From Pyrus communis (lineage: Eukaryota > Streptophyta > Magnoliopsida > Rosales > Rosaceae): a stretch of DNA of 64,000 nt. The DNA lies in contig NC_084803.1 in assembly GCF_963583255.1 (NCBI RefSeq), positions 16,255,428 through 16,319,427 of the forward strand, given 5' to 3'. This document shows, piece by piece, positions 32,209 through 43,810 of this stretch. The first letter of the stretch is position 1, and each line of letters starts with the position of its first letter. The position numbers and the translations under genes are program-made. The notes beneath the pieces were generated by a model. That model worked only from the letters and a program-made list of their open reading frames with translations. It was not told the origin of the DNA and made no database searches.

Positions 32209-35200
32209 TGTGTTTGGGCCCAAAATAATATTGTTGGGCCGAGCATACGGTTGGGCTCGGCCTAAAGCTATGTCAACTACTATGAGCTGCTTGATAGATT
32301 CTGGGCCAGTTAGCAGGGTCGGTCGAGTCCGATCCTAAGTAGGAATAATTCAAAGGTCGAGGAAGTCCTGGTGCAACCAGGATTCCCAGTCAGCAAAGAA
32401 TAAAGCCTCGGAAGAGGGGAAAGTTCAAAATCCTAATGGGAGTGGGTTTGTTCGAAGTAAAGTTGGAAAGGGACAAGGACTCCCAATCCAGATAAGGGTG
32501 CAATTCGGTTTCAAGGAACGGGTGCTATAAATATAAGAAATCATGCAACAAAAAAAGGACCTTCAATTCAACATACAATTGCTGATGCGAAATAGATAAG
32601 CACACAAATCAAACCCTCTTTTTGTCAAATTGTAGTAAAGATGTAAATAGGGATCGTTCTAGACCGGGGATTAGGAGGGATTGCTAAACACTTGGAAACT
32701 GACTTAAAAACTCAAAAACAAGGTTTAAAACACTAAACTCGACTCAAAGAATGCAAAACTAAAAGTTAAAACACTTAAACAAACCTAAAACCCAAAACAG
32801 CAACTAGAAGACTCAAAACTACCTAAAAACCACTTTCTGGGCAGTTTTGAGCACCTACACTAATTTGGACGAAATTGGGTGAAAACTTGAATCAAAATAC
32901 TTAGAAACACAAATCAAAACACTTTCTAACTAATCTAAGACTTCAAATTAAAGGGGATTTGTTTTGGACGAAAATTTAACATAAAACAGAAACTTTAAAC
33001 TAAACAGATTGTAGAATGTTTTTGGATAAAAAGGATGGATAAAAGGCTAGTTAGGAGGTTCTTCTCCACACATGTCATACTTGCAAACAAAACGATTTTC
33101 AGTTGTTCTTCCAATAAATTATAAATACTCAACACCCCAGATTAACCGTGAATTGCACTAATTAACCCTCAGTTTTTCCACAAGTTATTAAGTTGGATGA
33201 TTGCATACGACAACCCAAAACATTCCCTACAAGTTCCCTATATGAATTGCATAATAGAGATATAAGCAAGAATCATTAAGTTCTATGAAAAACATAAGCA
33301 TTGACGAAGCATTCATTACTATGAATTGCATGAAACTTATGCTAAGAATTCATTCAACGCGATCGTTTTCAAGCAACCTTCACTACTTGTGATTATAAGA
33401 TTGTAACTATTAGGTGAAACTCTCTCATAATCTAGCATCATATTCATGCATGAAAACTAAGCGTGCACTCTCAATCAACATACACAAATAAGTTATCAAT
33501 CAAATAGATGAACGAATTGAATCCACAACTTATGAAATAACAACTGAATGTAATCAAATCATATTGCAAGCATGTACATGGTTTCGAATTCCCCCCTAAC
33601 CAAGGGGGCTTAGTTCCTCATACTCACAACACAAAGAATATCAAAATTAAACATGGAATTCAACGGAAAGACAACACCTAAAACGTTCCAGCAATCCTCA
33701 ATAGAATGGCATGAACGTCCCAAGCTTTTTCTCCTCATCTTGTCTGCGGCACAAGAACTAGGACAGATTCTAGGGGTTATTTAGATGGATGAGTAGGTAA
33801 GGAAGGATATGGTAGTGTTTAGGGGACATGGGGGTTGCGGCAAAGTGTGAAAATATGGCAGATTGGTGGAGGAAGGCTGCGGCAAGGGGGCTGAATATAT
33901 TTTGACGAATTTCTGATTTGTGGAGAGGGTCCTCTTGCGGCATGGTGGTAAAACACATATATATAGGCAGCCAAACCCTAAAGAAATCAGGTTAGACAAA
34001 TGGGCTAGGGTTTGGGTGCGGCAAGGGGTTGGAAATCCACCAGAAAATAGGGTTTCTAGAACATTAGGTGCGGCATGGGCTTAGGGTAGATGGATTAGGG
34101 TTTAACTTGGCAAAAATTAAATGATTAGGCCCTAGGGTGTGGCTGATTAAGTGGGCTAGGATTAGGGTTTAGGTGCGGCATGGGCTTAGGGTCCACAAGG
34201 AGTTAGGGTTTAGGTCATCTAAAAGCCCAAAGCCAAGAATAGAAACTCACGACAATGGAAACCTCCAAGAATAGAAACTTCCAACTTTAGAAACTTTGGT
34301 TGCCAATTCCGACTTCTTTGCTCTTCACTTTCATTTCTTCATTTCTTAAGCTCCTTTGACCTTCAACCTCGTCCATTCCTCGTGCTCCATTTGCATACAC
34401 CACATTCCAGCTCAGTTTTGCTCCAAAAGCTCCAAATTGCATCATTTCATGTAATATGTCCTTTAAACCTGAAAACACATGAAAGTAGCTTAAAAGACTA
34501 CTTTAACGAAGAAAACATAACAAAAATGCATAAGAACTAGCTAACTAAGGCGCATAAATATGCTCCTATCAATTGCCCTGCGCAAAACCTCTCAAATACC
34601 TTGAGATTTTTTTCCTTTTCTTTTTCTGCCGACACACCTTCAGTTTGGATAAACAGCACTATGGAGGCATCCGGCGAGCACCTTCAGTTTGGATAAACAG
34701 AACTGTTGCCGCAGAATCAGCCGACCGAGAAGCACCTTCAGTTTGGATAAACAGCACTGCGTGGTGAGGCCGACCGATTACCTATCTAAGTCTCGGCCGA
34801 GAAGGGTTTTCGAACACTTGTTGGTAGAGGTCACCTTGCTAGCCTTCTCGGCATAGTCAGGTGTTACGAATTGTGTTATTCGGCGTACTGGACGCCGAAT
34901 GATTTTATGATTGGATACTCACAAGTAAGTTTCAGAGTTCAGCATTCCGACGGCCGAACTACATTCACCATCAAGACATACATCACATTTGAGTACCTGT
35001 GTCCATATAGTTTGGTCTCGATTCGACGTGCTTATACTCTTACGAATATAATCACAGTGACCGAATCGGGCTCGACGATTTGTGAACTTCGCAGAATTAG
35101 TAGCCTTGTCTTCAAGCTATAGAACCCAAAGACCGAGAGTGTTCCTTACTCGGTCGCAATCGCAAGATAGAAAAGTCAGCAACGCGCTCAACGCGACATC

Positions 35201-35329
35201 AACGAATTTTACTCCTTGGCCGAGCTCGGCTGACGAGTTGGCACGCCCTGCATTCAACCGAATGACGTAGTTAGCTTATTAGTTACTCGGCCTGACGCCA
35301 CGTAGGTTTTGTAATTTTTAGAGTCAACA
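32209..35329 (+). mobile_element. Nested solo LTR, family X copy 1 (about 1127 bp plus inner insert)
   Basis: It begins TGTGTTTGGGCCC and ends GAGTCAACA. With the inner element removed it aligns over its whole length with the reverse complement of 57300-58438. Shared landmarks are GTGCTATAAATA (TATA box), three copies of CTTCAGTTTGGATAAACAG (near 34640, 34690 and 34735) and GACGTAGTTAGCTTATTAG. The TG...CA ends and the TATA box suggest a solo LTR. No intact 5-bp duplication is visible at this site. It splits the Copia 3' LTR. Confidence 0.78.
32583..34571 (+). mobile_element. Innermost solo LTR, 1989 bp, TSD ATTGC
   Basis: It begins TGATGCGAAATAG and ends GCTCCTATCA, so it has TG...CA ends, and it is flanked by identical 5-mers ATTGC (32578-32582 and 34572-34576). 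The family X copy at 57300-58438 is uninterrupted at this point, which confirms the borders. It contains A-rich stretches and repeated TGCGGCATGGGCTTAGGG words (34020-34200). No protein coding is supported. Confidence 0.85.
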
Positions 35330-35440
35330 TGATGATACAACACACACCTTAGAATTACATCTCTCTCTTTTCTCTTTGTTGCCGCCGACCCCCTCTCCCT
35401 TTCTGTCATTTATATAGTTCAATCAAATAGGCCTACAACA
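35330..35440 (+). repeat. Right part of the Copia 3' LTR
   Basis: It aligns with about 23313-23419, from ATACAACACACACC through AATAGGCCTACAACA, and is followed by the CTTCT duplication. Confidence 0.9.
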
Positions 35441-35445
35441 CTTCT

Positions 35446-36203
35446 TTCTTTTTAAATAAAGCATATGAAGTCACGTGAGCTTCTGATCTATCAACACATT
35501 AATCTTTAGTTTGTTGGAGGATATGATGAAGTTAAATGTCATGCATGACAATTACTGATTAACCCAAAAGGAAGAAAGAAAATCATATGAGGATTGCTCC
35601 TACTGAAACATGTTTTGGGGGTGTCAAACTATATTTTTACAATAACTTTATATGTTTACCGTGGATATTTTATCATCATTTAAACATTAAAAGTTCGATG
35701 ATGATAAATAATGATAAACGACCAACATAACATATTAAACTGTATGAGTATAGACACAAAAGTGGTTTAAATGACAAAAAAAAGAAAGAATTAAGGACAT
35801 AAAATATCCCTCTACGCATACATCTTTCATAAAATTCCAATAAAGATGTAGAGCCAATATAAAACATCCAAGATAAACAAACCAAAATACCAAAACAGTG
35901 TCAGCCATGATATATATAGAATAGAAGTATTATACAAACAAACCCACAAGCAAGAAGGCCACTGAAGTGTTCATAAAATTATTACTTTCAGGCCATAGAT
36001 TCTAGTCTTAGTATTATCATTAAATAAAACATCACATATATATTTATCCATATGTTTTTAGAGGAAGTCCAAGTCTAACTCCTTGCCTAAATCACTAAGA
36101 AAACACATTAGAACATGAGCAGTTAAGTCTCTGAGGAATATATATAATTATAAGTGACCGTAATATAAAACTTAGTGGCGATTAATCATCTCTCGGATCA
36201 CGA
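35446..36203. other. Intergenic DNA 3' of the TM6 gene
   Basis: AT-rich, no gene. The right end should hold the 3' untranslated region of the minus-strand MADS gene. Confidence 0.55.
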
Positions 36204-36517
36204 TCAAGCAAGGCGGAGATCATGTAGATGAGTGATGGAGGAGCCGAGCGAACTTCCTCTGTGGTGGTGGAGGTTAGGGTGGTGGAGCTGGTCGGAGTTG
36301 CGGTGGAGCTGGAAAGTGTACAAGTTATTTGCCCCATTTGCCAACGCAAGTGCAGATTCATAGTCTTCCTCATTGTCCACATAACAATATTGTGGATTCT
36401 CACTGGCAGCTTCCTGGTCAAACTCCAAATTTAACAAACACGTTATCAGATATCAATAAAAAAAGATAATAATTAAAGGAATTCATTAGAAATTGAATTG
36501 ATTTTAGAATGCTTGAT

Positions 36518-36563
<46 letters not shown>

Positions 36564-38265
36564 TTACATAGCCATGCAGCATGTTTCCTCTTCTTTCCTC
36601 CAAGTTCTTAACCTGCAGTGGTGGAATTAAATTAAATTTCAAGAATAGTACTAGAAGATTACAAATATTAACTTATGATCCAGTACAAATTTCTAATGAT
36701 ATAATTACCTTCTTCTTGGTGGTCTCCGTCTGAGTTTTGATCACATGGTACTGTAAAAATGCAACAAATTTCATTGACAAATCCATCATCAGTACCAATA
36801 ACCGCAGACAAACTTCAAGAAGCTCAAATCAAGTTCTTGTGTTGCATTTCTAAAAGGATAGGGAGAAAGCCTTCGGAATGTGAGAATTGAGATGCAGTAT
36901 GAAGGTATGATGTTTGGTTCAATTTGATTTCTTATATGCAGAGACTATAAGTCTAGGGATTTAAACTTGGGTTTGTTTTCTAATATAAATAAGTGGCAGA
37001 AGGCCAAAGCAACTTAATTAGTTAGCAATGATCAAAAGGAATCGAGTACAGCCCATTTTATCATCATGGATAATCAGAGGTAAAAATTCAAAAGGCTCCT
37101 CCAAATTTTATGAGAGATTTTTTCAAGTGCTAGATGTTTAAGCAGTAATCCACATGTTATAACACAAATGGAGAAAATAATATATTTTTTCGTGTCTCTC
37201 CACTTGCATTATAATTCGCAGAATACCCATTTAATATTTGGGTACTTTGAAAATTTTCTCAAATTGTACGAGTCTTTTGTCATGAAAAATTGTTATCCTA
37301 TATTTTCTGAAATTCTACAAATTTGTTTATTATTATGAAATTCATCAAGACTTAATGTGGATTAAATTTCTGAAACCCTGAGATGAGATGATTTTTACAG
37401 ATCTATATCCAGGCAACACCTTTTGGAATTTATAATTATTTTTTGATACCAAAAACTAAAACTAAATTAGAAACGAAAATCCGACCTTTCTTTCACGTAT
37501 GGCATCTAAGGAAGATTGCATCTTATCCTCAAGAGAACGGAGATCGTCATAGCTCAGACCATTTAGATCATGGCCCAACCTCTGCCTGTTAATTTTACAA
37601 ATTAATTTAGACATGTATTACTCTAATCCTGTCATAATCATATATATAACATATATTCCTCTCAGAAACAAATTGAATTTTTTTTTGTTTTCCCAATTAA
37701 TTAGCTTGAATAATAGATGTTACCTGATCTCTCTCCTCAGCTTATTGTTGATCTCTTTCAACTTCCACAAGGTATCTTTCATCGACTGCAACCACCAAAG
37801 AACCAATTAATTAACCGGAAACAAAAACATTAAAAAACTTCCAAGAAAAAAAATAAACAAATAAAATTAGTGGAGAGTACATCCTTCATTATAATTAACC
37901 TCGTAGTGTGTCCTCCATAGATCGACCCCCATAGTTTTCTGATAGTCGTCGTACATCCTATTGGTCCTATTACATCAAATTTTAAGCAGAAATTGCAAAA
38001 AAAGGAGGAAATTAATTACAAAAAAAAATAGAGAAATTAATGAAAAAATAATCGGGTTTGATGAGAGAAGGCCGTACGTAGTGGTAGGGCTGATATACTC
38101 GTGCATTTTACTAGTGTTGGAGAGCATGATGAGGGAGACCTTGGCATCACAGAGAACGGTGAGCTCCTGAGCCTTCTTGAAGATCCCATTTCTTCTCTTG
38201 GAGTAGGTCACCTGCCTGTTGGTCTGGTTTTCGATCAGCTTGATCTCAATCTTTCCACGACCCAT
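36204..38265 (-). CDS. TM6: B-class MADS-box transcription factor, TM6/paleoAP3 type
   Basis: The seven minus-strand exons are 38078-38265 (188 bp), 37900-37966 (67), 37724-37785 (62), 37486-37585 (100), 36709-36750 (42), 36568-36612 (45) and 36204-36422 (219). All have GT-AG borders and together encode 240 residues. The lengths 188/67/62/100/42/45 are the classic AP3-lineage pattern. Residues 1-60 are the MADS DNA-binding domain ([34 protein letters not shown]). The K domain covers about 86-170. The C-terminus holds [18 protein letters not shown] (a PI-derived-like motif) and ends HLHDLRLA, the paleoAP3 motif that marks TM6 rather than euAP3. Such proteins pair with PISTILLATA types to specify petals and stamens. 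The start is the only ATG giving a complete MADS box. Intron 6 (36423-36567) carries a long AT microsatellite. Confidence 0.95.
36523..36561. repeat. (AT)n microsatellite in TM6 intron 6
   Basis: About 19-20 TA/AT units lie between exons 6 and 7, only a few bases from the exon 6 donor. Confidence 0.95.
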
Positions 38266-38355
38266 AATCTCTTTCTCAATTTTCTTACTTTTTTCTAGTA
38301 ATTTTCAGATCTTGTTTTAGTTGATTTATCAAAGAAATGGGAAGAGGGTTGTTTG

Positions 38356-38363
38356 TATATATA
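38356..38363 (-). promoter_or_regulatory. Probable TATA box of the TM6 gene
   Basis: The minus strand reads CATTATATATACAAAC, about 90-98 bp before the ATG. Spacing and sequence fit a plant core promoter. No clear CArG box was seen close by. Confidence 0.55.
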
Positions 38364-38734
38364 ATGGAAGTCATGTGATGGATGAAGAAATGGAGAGGAA
38401 AGCAGAAGGGTTTCTATATCGGGAAAGTGAGATGAAAAGTTAGGTTGTAGTCTAACCAGGAATGTCTGTTTCTTAAACTGCTGACTTCTAAGCTTTATAT
38501 ATATATCTAGCTTAGGCTTGCAGGCTTGTAGGCTTGTAGCTAGCTAGCTAGGGCCTAGAACTTGCTAGTTGCTAGGTTAAATGTTAGTTCTGAATGACTG
38601 AATCTACTGATGATAGCGTGTGATGAAGCTATAGTGCGTAGGGTTTCGATGCTTATGAGCACGACAGTACAGGAACACAAACACACGAGTCCTGTTCAGC
38701 GTGCTAGTGGAGCTAGCAGTTTCATAATATCATG
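38364..38734. other. Upstream region of the TM6 gene
   Basis: Presumed promoter DNA. A run of GGCTTGTAGGCTTGTAGCTAGCTAGCTAG (short direct repeats) lies at about 38515-38551. No further gene is seen. Confidence 0.5.
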
Positions 38735-38737
38735 TTA

Positions 38738-39444
38738 GAGCAACTCCACCTCTTAGAGCGATAATTATCCAAGCTATTAGGCAATTGACAATTATTACTT
38801 TACTAAACTGTAATTGTCCGAAAGCATCTCCACTTCGTAAATGAATTGCCCAACAACTGAATTTAAGACAATTATTTTTTAAATAACAATAATAAGAAAA
38901 AAAAAATTTATGTTTAATTTCAAAATTCTATTTTTTTTCTATTTTTCTGTGTTCTTTTATAACTATTTTAATTTTACTAAATGAATAGTATAGACCATTG
39001 GTTTATAATTTTTTACAATCCAACAACCCAAGTTGTTCCACGTGGGGCTCAATTCTTTTTCAATATTTTTTTCTGAATTAAAGGGGCAGATTAATATGGA
39101 CCGTTAGATCTAATATATCCAATGGCCCAAGTGAATTGAAACTTAGTGTGCCTACGGCGTAGTTCCTACCACTGATACTTTTTGGTCTGCTCATTCTCTC
39201 GAACTCACGCGTAAAGGCCAAGCGCCTAATGCAAAAAAAAAAATAAAATAAAATAAAACATGGCTGACTTCAAATCTACTCATGAGGACAGGTAGGCGAG
39301 AATGGTCGGATTAGTTGGTCGAGGCCAGGGGGGATCGAGCCCACTGAATAGCCCCACTGATTTGGGTAGGTTGGAGCAGTTTTTGTTAGGGTAAGGTGAC
39401 TAAATCACCTAATTGCAAGGGGATTGGGTGTGGTGAAATTGCTC
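38738..39444. mobile_element. Harbinger-like non-autonomous element, 707 bp
   Basis: The ends are GAGCAACTCCACC and, inward from the right, GAGCAATTTCACC. TTA triplets flank both sides in the same orientation (38735-38737 and 39445-39447). TTA duplication with such ends fits PIF/Harbinger MITE relatives. An A-rich tract at 39230-39260 lies inside. It sits about 470 bp upstream of the TM6 start codon. Confidence 0.65.
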
Positions 39445-39742
39445 TTAGGGTTTAGAGACCCTCGGCCTAGTACAAGGATATTTTATTGATATGAAAAAAA
39501 AAAAAAAAAAAGTTACACCTAGTCATGAGGGACATAAACCTTATCCTTTATAAAGCGAGAAAAACAAAATACAAGAAAAGAAGGGGAACATAAACCTTAC
39601 CCTTCTTGAAAACGAAAGAAGGGGACATAGGATCAAATTCAAACTCCTCTAAAATGAAACCTAAAAGATAAAAGCCCTGCAAGATAAGCCACAAAACAAA
39701 AAGTAATATACAAAAGGATTAGGTAAAAAAGAAAATCACACA

Positions 39743-40218
39743 TCAAGAAGGAAATATAAACTTGTAGACCGACATACCCAAGAAATCTAAATTCAAAAAA
39801 GGAAGAATCCTAATAGGAGGAGCGGCATGCCAAATAAGAGAAGATGAGAGAAACCCTAAATTGGCTAATTTGTCAACAACTGCATTCCCTTCTCGAAATG
39901 TATGAGAGCAATAGAAAACCATATGCTGCAACCAGGAAATACAGTTTTTCCAACGATTTCGAAGCAACCAAGGAAGAAAAAAAAAAGCAAAGAAGCAAAA
40001 CAAGTTATCAAACTAGAAGAATCACTTTCAAACCATAAATTTTCCCAACTCTGCCCATGAGCTAACTCCATAACAAGAATGACAACATGAAGTTCTATAT
40101 AGAAAGAAGTATGATGCCTCAAGCTTAGAGAGAAATCACCAAGAAAATAACTCGCAGAATCTTGGAAAACTCCACCATAAGCCGCAAGACCCGAATTACC
40201 TTTAGCAAGGCCATCCAT
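39743..40218 (-). pseudogene. LINE RNase H domain remnant
   Basis: Two overlapping frames together give the plant LINE RNase H/reverse-transcriptase-like domain. The first Asp (MDGLAKG) and later Asp (ESDSSS) positions are seen, plus VVDKLANLG near the end. One frameshift near 39990 separates them. Confidence 0.75.
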
Positions 40219-40330
40219 ATTCGCTTTGACCTAAGGGAATGAAGGGGTATGCCAAAGGACAAGAACTATACAAGGAGCTTTACATGGCTTAGTAGAGATT
40301 CCAAGAGAGACTAAAAGTTGCTTACCTGAC

Positions 40331-40560
40331 GGCTTGTTTGGATGTGCTTTTAAAATGACTGAAAGTGCTTTTAGAGAAAATATTTTTAGGTTTCAAAAGC
40401 ACTTTAAGTGCCTTCAGCAAGAAGCACCAGTTAGTGCTTCTTCCCGGAAGCACTTTAAGTGTTTTTCTAGGATTTACTTGCATCTTTACTAATGATTGGT
40501 TCTAAAAACATTTTCACCAAAAGCTCTTTCAATCATTTCAAAAGCACATCCAAACGAGTT
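40331..40560. mobile_element. MITE inserted in the LINE
   Basis: The two ends are inverted repeats of about 50 bp: CTTGTTTGGATGTGCTTTT against CTCGTTTGGATGTGCTTTT inward from the right, with GAAAGTGCTTTT/GAAAGAGCTTTT further in. AAGTGCTT words repeat in the middle. I could not fix the target duplication. Confidence 0.7.
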
Positions 40561-41731
40561 CTAAAATACTACGTACATGACCTAGAGCGAAAACTTCAAC
40601 TTGCCTAATTTAGGCAAAAGTAGAACAACAAAAGCATGAAAAGGAAGAAGGCTTACTTTCAAATTTCATTTCATTACGCATCTTCCAAATAGCCATTAGT
40701 AAGGAAAACCCTGACGTTAGTCAAACATTGCGTAGTTATGGAGAAAAATGCTTTGACACAAAAGCAAGCTATAAATCTGAGAAAAAACCAGTAAGCAAAA
40801 GAATAGTGCCAAATTGAGTAGCAAGCCAAAACCAAGTATGTTGTGCAAATTCACAACTGAAAAATGAAGTGCTTAATAGATTTAGAATTATTGTAATATA
40901 GTTAGCATATTGAATCCATAGAATGCCTCATCCCTGAAGTTGATCATTCGTTGGGATCTTATTGAAAAAAATCTCCAAACTAAAATAGAGTAGCAAGGTG
41001 GAATGAAATGACCCCAAATAATGGAAGCCAACTTATAATAGGAAACCGATGACGAATAATTTCATAGTGATTCGACAATGAAAAAACTCTAGATATAAGA
41101 GCTTTCTAAATTAACACGCCATTTTCCTCATCAATTGGAAGATGCATCTCTAAAATCTCTATAGCCAACTCTAAAAAAGTAGAAGAAAAATTAGAAGGAA
41201 TAACCCATTTTCCCATAAGAATAATGTCTGAGACCTTAGTGTGAAATAGAGAATGAGTAAGCTCAGTAGCACCAATGACCTCCAGAATAGGCGTAATCAC
41301 AAACCACCATCATTTTTCGGTGCACAAATTTGAGACCAATAAATTGTGACAATCTTCTTTGAGATCACGTCAACAGATCATATAAAATTGCGAGCACATG
41401 GCGAAAGAGACCTCAACAAGGAAGAAGGCCATTGATAAACAGACACACTATGCAAAAGCATACTCTGAAAAATTGATTGAATAAGTTGAACTCTTCCTAC
41501 CATAGTTAAAAGTTTCCCCTTCCAACTTGTTAACTTAGCCTTAGCTTTATCTATCAAAGCCTGAGGATGACACCTTTTGCGCTTGCCTACGTCAGTACAA
41601 AATCCTGCAATTTTTTCCCTTTTTTGTAGATTACAAAATTATATTACTAGCAAGTAACACTGTATGTGTATGATAGCTATGTCATCTCTCCTTTTATCTC
41701 CAGTGTTTATACTATTTGACCCATAAAAAGA

Positions 41732-41883
41732 AGGGAGTTTTAACGAAATTCCCGGTACTGTTCACTTTAACGAAAAACCACATTTTTACTCTAAAAAGTC
41801 ACTCTTGGTACTATTCACTTACAACGCCTTTTTGTCCATTTGATTAAAACTAAAAGTTTTTAAGCTCTTTTCGTTAGTTTCCC
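41732..41883. mobile_element. MITE family B copy 1, near 9-bp duplication
   Basis: It starts AGGGAGTTTTAACGAAA and ends inverted (AACGAAAAG... read inward). It shares the phrases GTACTGTTCACTTTAACG and GGTACTATTCACTT with 59590-59743. The flanking 9-mers are ATAAAAAGA and TTAAAAAGA, one mismatch. Confidence 0.75.
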
Positions 41884-41892
41884 TTAAAAAGA

Positions 41893-42770
41893 ATTGTTAT
41901 ACTAACATACTCCTACTCTAGGTGACTAAACTAGGTTTTTAATATGGGGTTCCATTGTTTTTATTTGTTCTTGACTTAAGTATAAATGTGTTGCGTATAT
42001 CATTTTTGTGGTAGATGTATACTAGTAAGACATATTTATATTGGTGACGCTAATTTATTCATATAGAACAGTAGCAAACTAAATGAAGAAAGAGAAGATG
42101 AGAGGGAGAGGAGAAATGAAAAGCTTAAAGGAGGAAGCTTTGATATATTTGTAACTGTCATAATGCAACCGAATTCGTTACTAAAATAATAGGACAAAGG
42201 TCTTATATACTCTCTTACAAGAATGCTTAACACTTAAGCTAATCAGTGCTGTCATGGCACTTAGTGATTTATGGTTAATAGTCTATGTGATGGCCGTTTA
42301 CTTAAAGGGATTTACTGCCTTGTTAATTGTGTAAATTTTTTCTGCTGATCGAGGAATCGGTTACTATTAAAGAAGAGCATCTAAGATTGCGTACTTTGGA
42401 TGTGGGATAAATATGAAAACTATACAAACCTTTCGTATGTCATGGACACATACATGCTCCGTTAAATCAAAGAATTGAGGAGTAATTGTTTTATTAGTCT
42501 TTTACATCATAGGGTGCAGAGCTCCAAATTTATCCATACTCATGTCATTGACATATATAGGAAAACAAATAACAATAATAATAATCAGAGAAGCGTAGGT
42601 CTTTTAACCTTTTGACAGAAAGTCTAAGGCAATTAGCAACCACACATGTTGATTTGACAAGAGATATAAACATAAGATACACACACACACACACCACACA
42701 CACTAGTACAAAAAAAAAAAAAAAAAAAAGGTTTTTGTTCAATTATATACATTAGGACCTCGTTTGGCAT
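41893..42770. other. Intergenic DNA with CA and A tracts
   Basis: No gene. A CA microsatellite lies at about 42678-42702 and a poly-A run at 42711-42729. Confidence 0.55.
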
Positions 42771-42771
42771 G

Positions 42772-43109
42772 CTGTATTACACATTAGATAGTACTATTTA
42801 ATGCAAATACGGTGTTTGACGCCTGATGTATAATTTTAGTATCCGGACTAAAACTCCGGCCCCGTTACTTTGATGCGCTCCAAGCCTGCTTAATTATCCC
42901 ACCCAAAAACTATGGATAATTAGTCGGGAGAAACAACACTCTGCTTCTCCTTCCAAAAAAAAAAAAAAAACAACACTCTGCTTCTTGAATTCCTTCCTGC
43001 TTCCATCGCATGGGCGTTCGCGAAGAATCGAATTCTTCCTCCGTTCCATCGTCTTGGCGTCTGAACGTCATAAATTATTCTTCTTCTCTATGTTCTTTCT
43101 CGCACACAG

Positions 43110-43140
<31 letters not shown>

Positions 43141-43795
43141 TTCTTGCAACTTCATTTTTTTTTTCTTGCTTGATTTATATAATAAATCAAACTAAGAGTA
43201 TTATTATCCCCATTTCAGTTGATTTGTAATCTTGCTTTTTAATTCAAATTATGGTTTCTCATTTATTTCAAAACTGAAAATTTAAGACCTTGAAAAATTC
43301 AACATTGAATTGTTATGTTTTTTTGTTGCTTGTTATGTTTTTCAATTGATTGTCTTCATCCTCAATTTGTTTCGGATTTAGATTTTGTATTTGCTTGTGT
43401 GTGTGTGAAAGAGGGGCGCGGAGCAAGGGGGAGGAGGGGGACATGTCCTGGGCATTTGTTTCCTGCGGTGAAGATAATTTGCCTTGTGAGGTTGTTGCCG
43501 GACTTTGTTAACATTTCGATTTTAATGTCTGGAATCTGGAGTTCATTATTTTTCTATTATATACATTTGTATGGTTTTCAATAGGTATAAATTTGAGAAA
43601 AATTCAACAAACAAACAAGGAATTATCAAATTTTTTTTTTTCTTGTTCAGTATAGTATCAAACACAATATATATAATATGGTCATTAGTCTGATGTTGCA
43701 CCAAACGCCTGACTAATTTAGTCAGTACTACCCAAGACTATTTATCATATCCGACTGAAATAGTCAATACAGTCCAAGCTGCCAAATAAGGTCTA
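42772..43795. mobile_element. Probable non-autonomous DNA element with diverged inverted ends
   Basis: The left end GACCTCGTTTGGCATGCTGT and the right end read inward GACCTTATTTGGCAGCTTGG are similar. Words such as GTGTTTGACGCCTGATG / GCGTTTGGTGCAACATC recur in the same order inside. The middle (42900-43650) has a leader-like CT tract (43108-43134) and no clear gene. No target duplication was fixed. Confidence 0.45.
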
Positions 43796-43810
43796 AACAA
43801 CATGTTTTCA

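Larger units (their letters stand above)
23152..35440 (+). mobile_element. Copia LTR retrotransposon with three nested insertions
   Basis: The LTRs begin TGTTGCAGTC and end TACAACA. Identical 5-mers CTTCT flank the whole element (23147-23151 and 35441-35445). The 5' LTR is 23152-23419. The 3' LTR is split into 32048-32208 and 35330-35440. A purine tract (AAGGGGGAG) precedes the 3' LTR. The internal order gag, protease, integrase, reverse transcriptase, RNase H is that of Ty1/Copia. A CACTA element interrupts the coding part at 27957-29926 and a nested pair of solo LTRs interrupts the 3' LTR. All coding segments carry stops or frameshifts. Confidence 0.93.
39470..41605 (-). mobile_element. 5'-truncated LINE (non-LTR retrotransposon)
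   Basis: Read on the minus strand, it starts within the end of reverse transcriptase (ALIDKAKAKLTSWKGKLLTM, VGRVQLIQSIFQSMLLHSV, CARNFIW). It continues through the zinc-binding connection (IILMGKWVIPSNFSSTFLEL, MHLPIDEENG) and ends with an RNase H domain (MDGLAKGNSGLAAYGGVFQD, WFESDSSSLI, HTFREGNAVVDKLANLGF). Frames shift repeatedly. The 3' part repeats AAGGTTTATGT-type words and ends near ATATCAATAAAATA at 39470-39492. A MITE is inserted at about 40331-40560. The absence of ORF1 and of most of the reverse transcriptase shows the usual 5' truncation. Confidence 0.8.

Noticed and set aside
39494..39511. Poly-A run taken as a LINE tail
   Set aside because: It is on the plus strand, while the LINE reads on the minus strand, so its tail would appear as poly-T on the plus strand. 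The run is probably part of the LINE 3' pyrimidine stretch.
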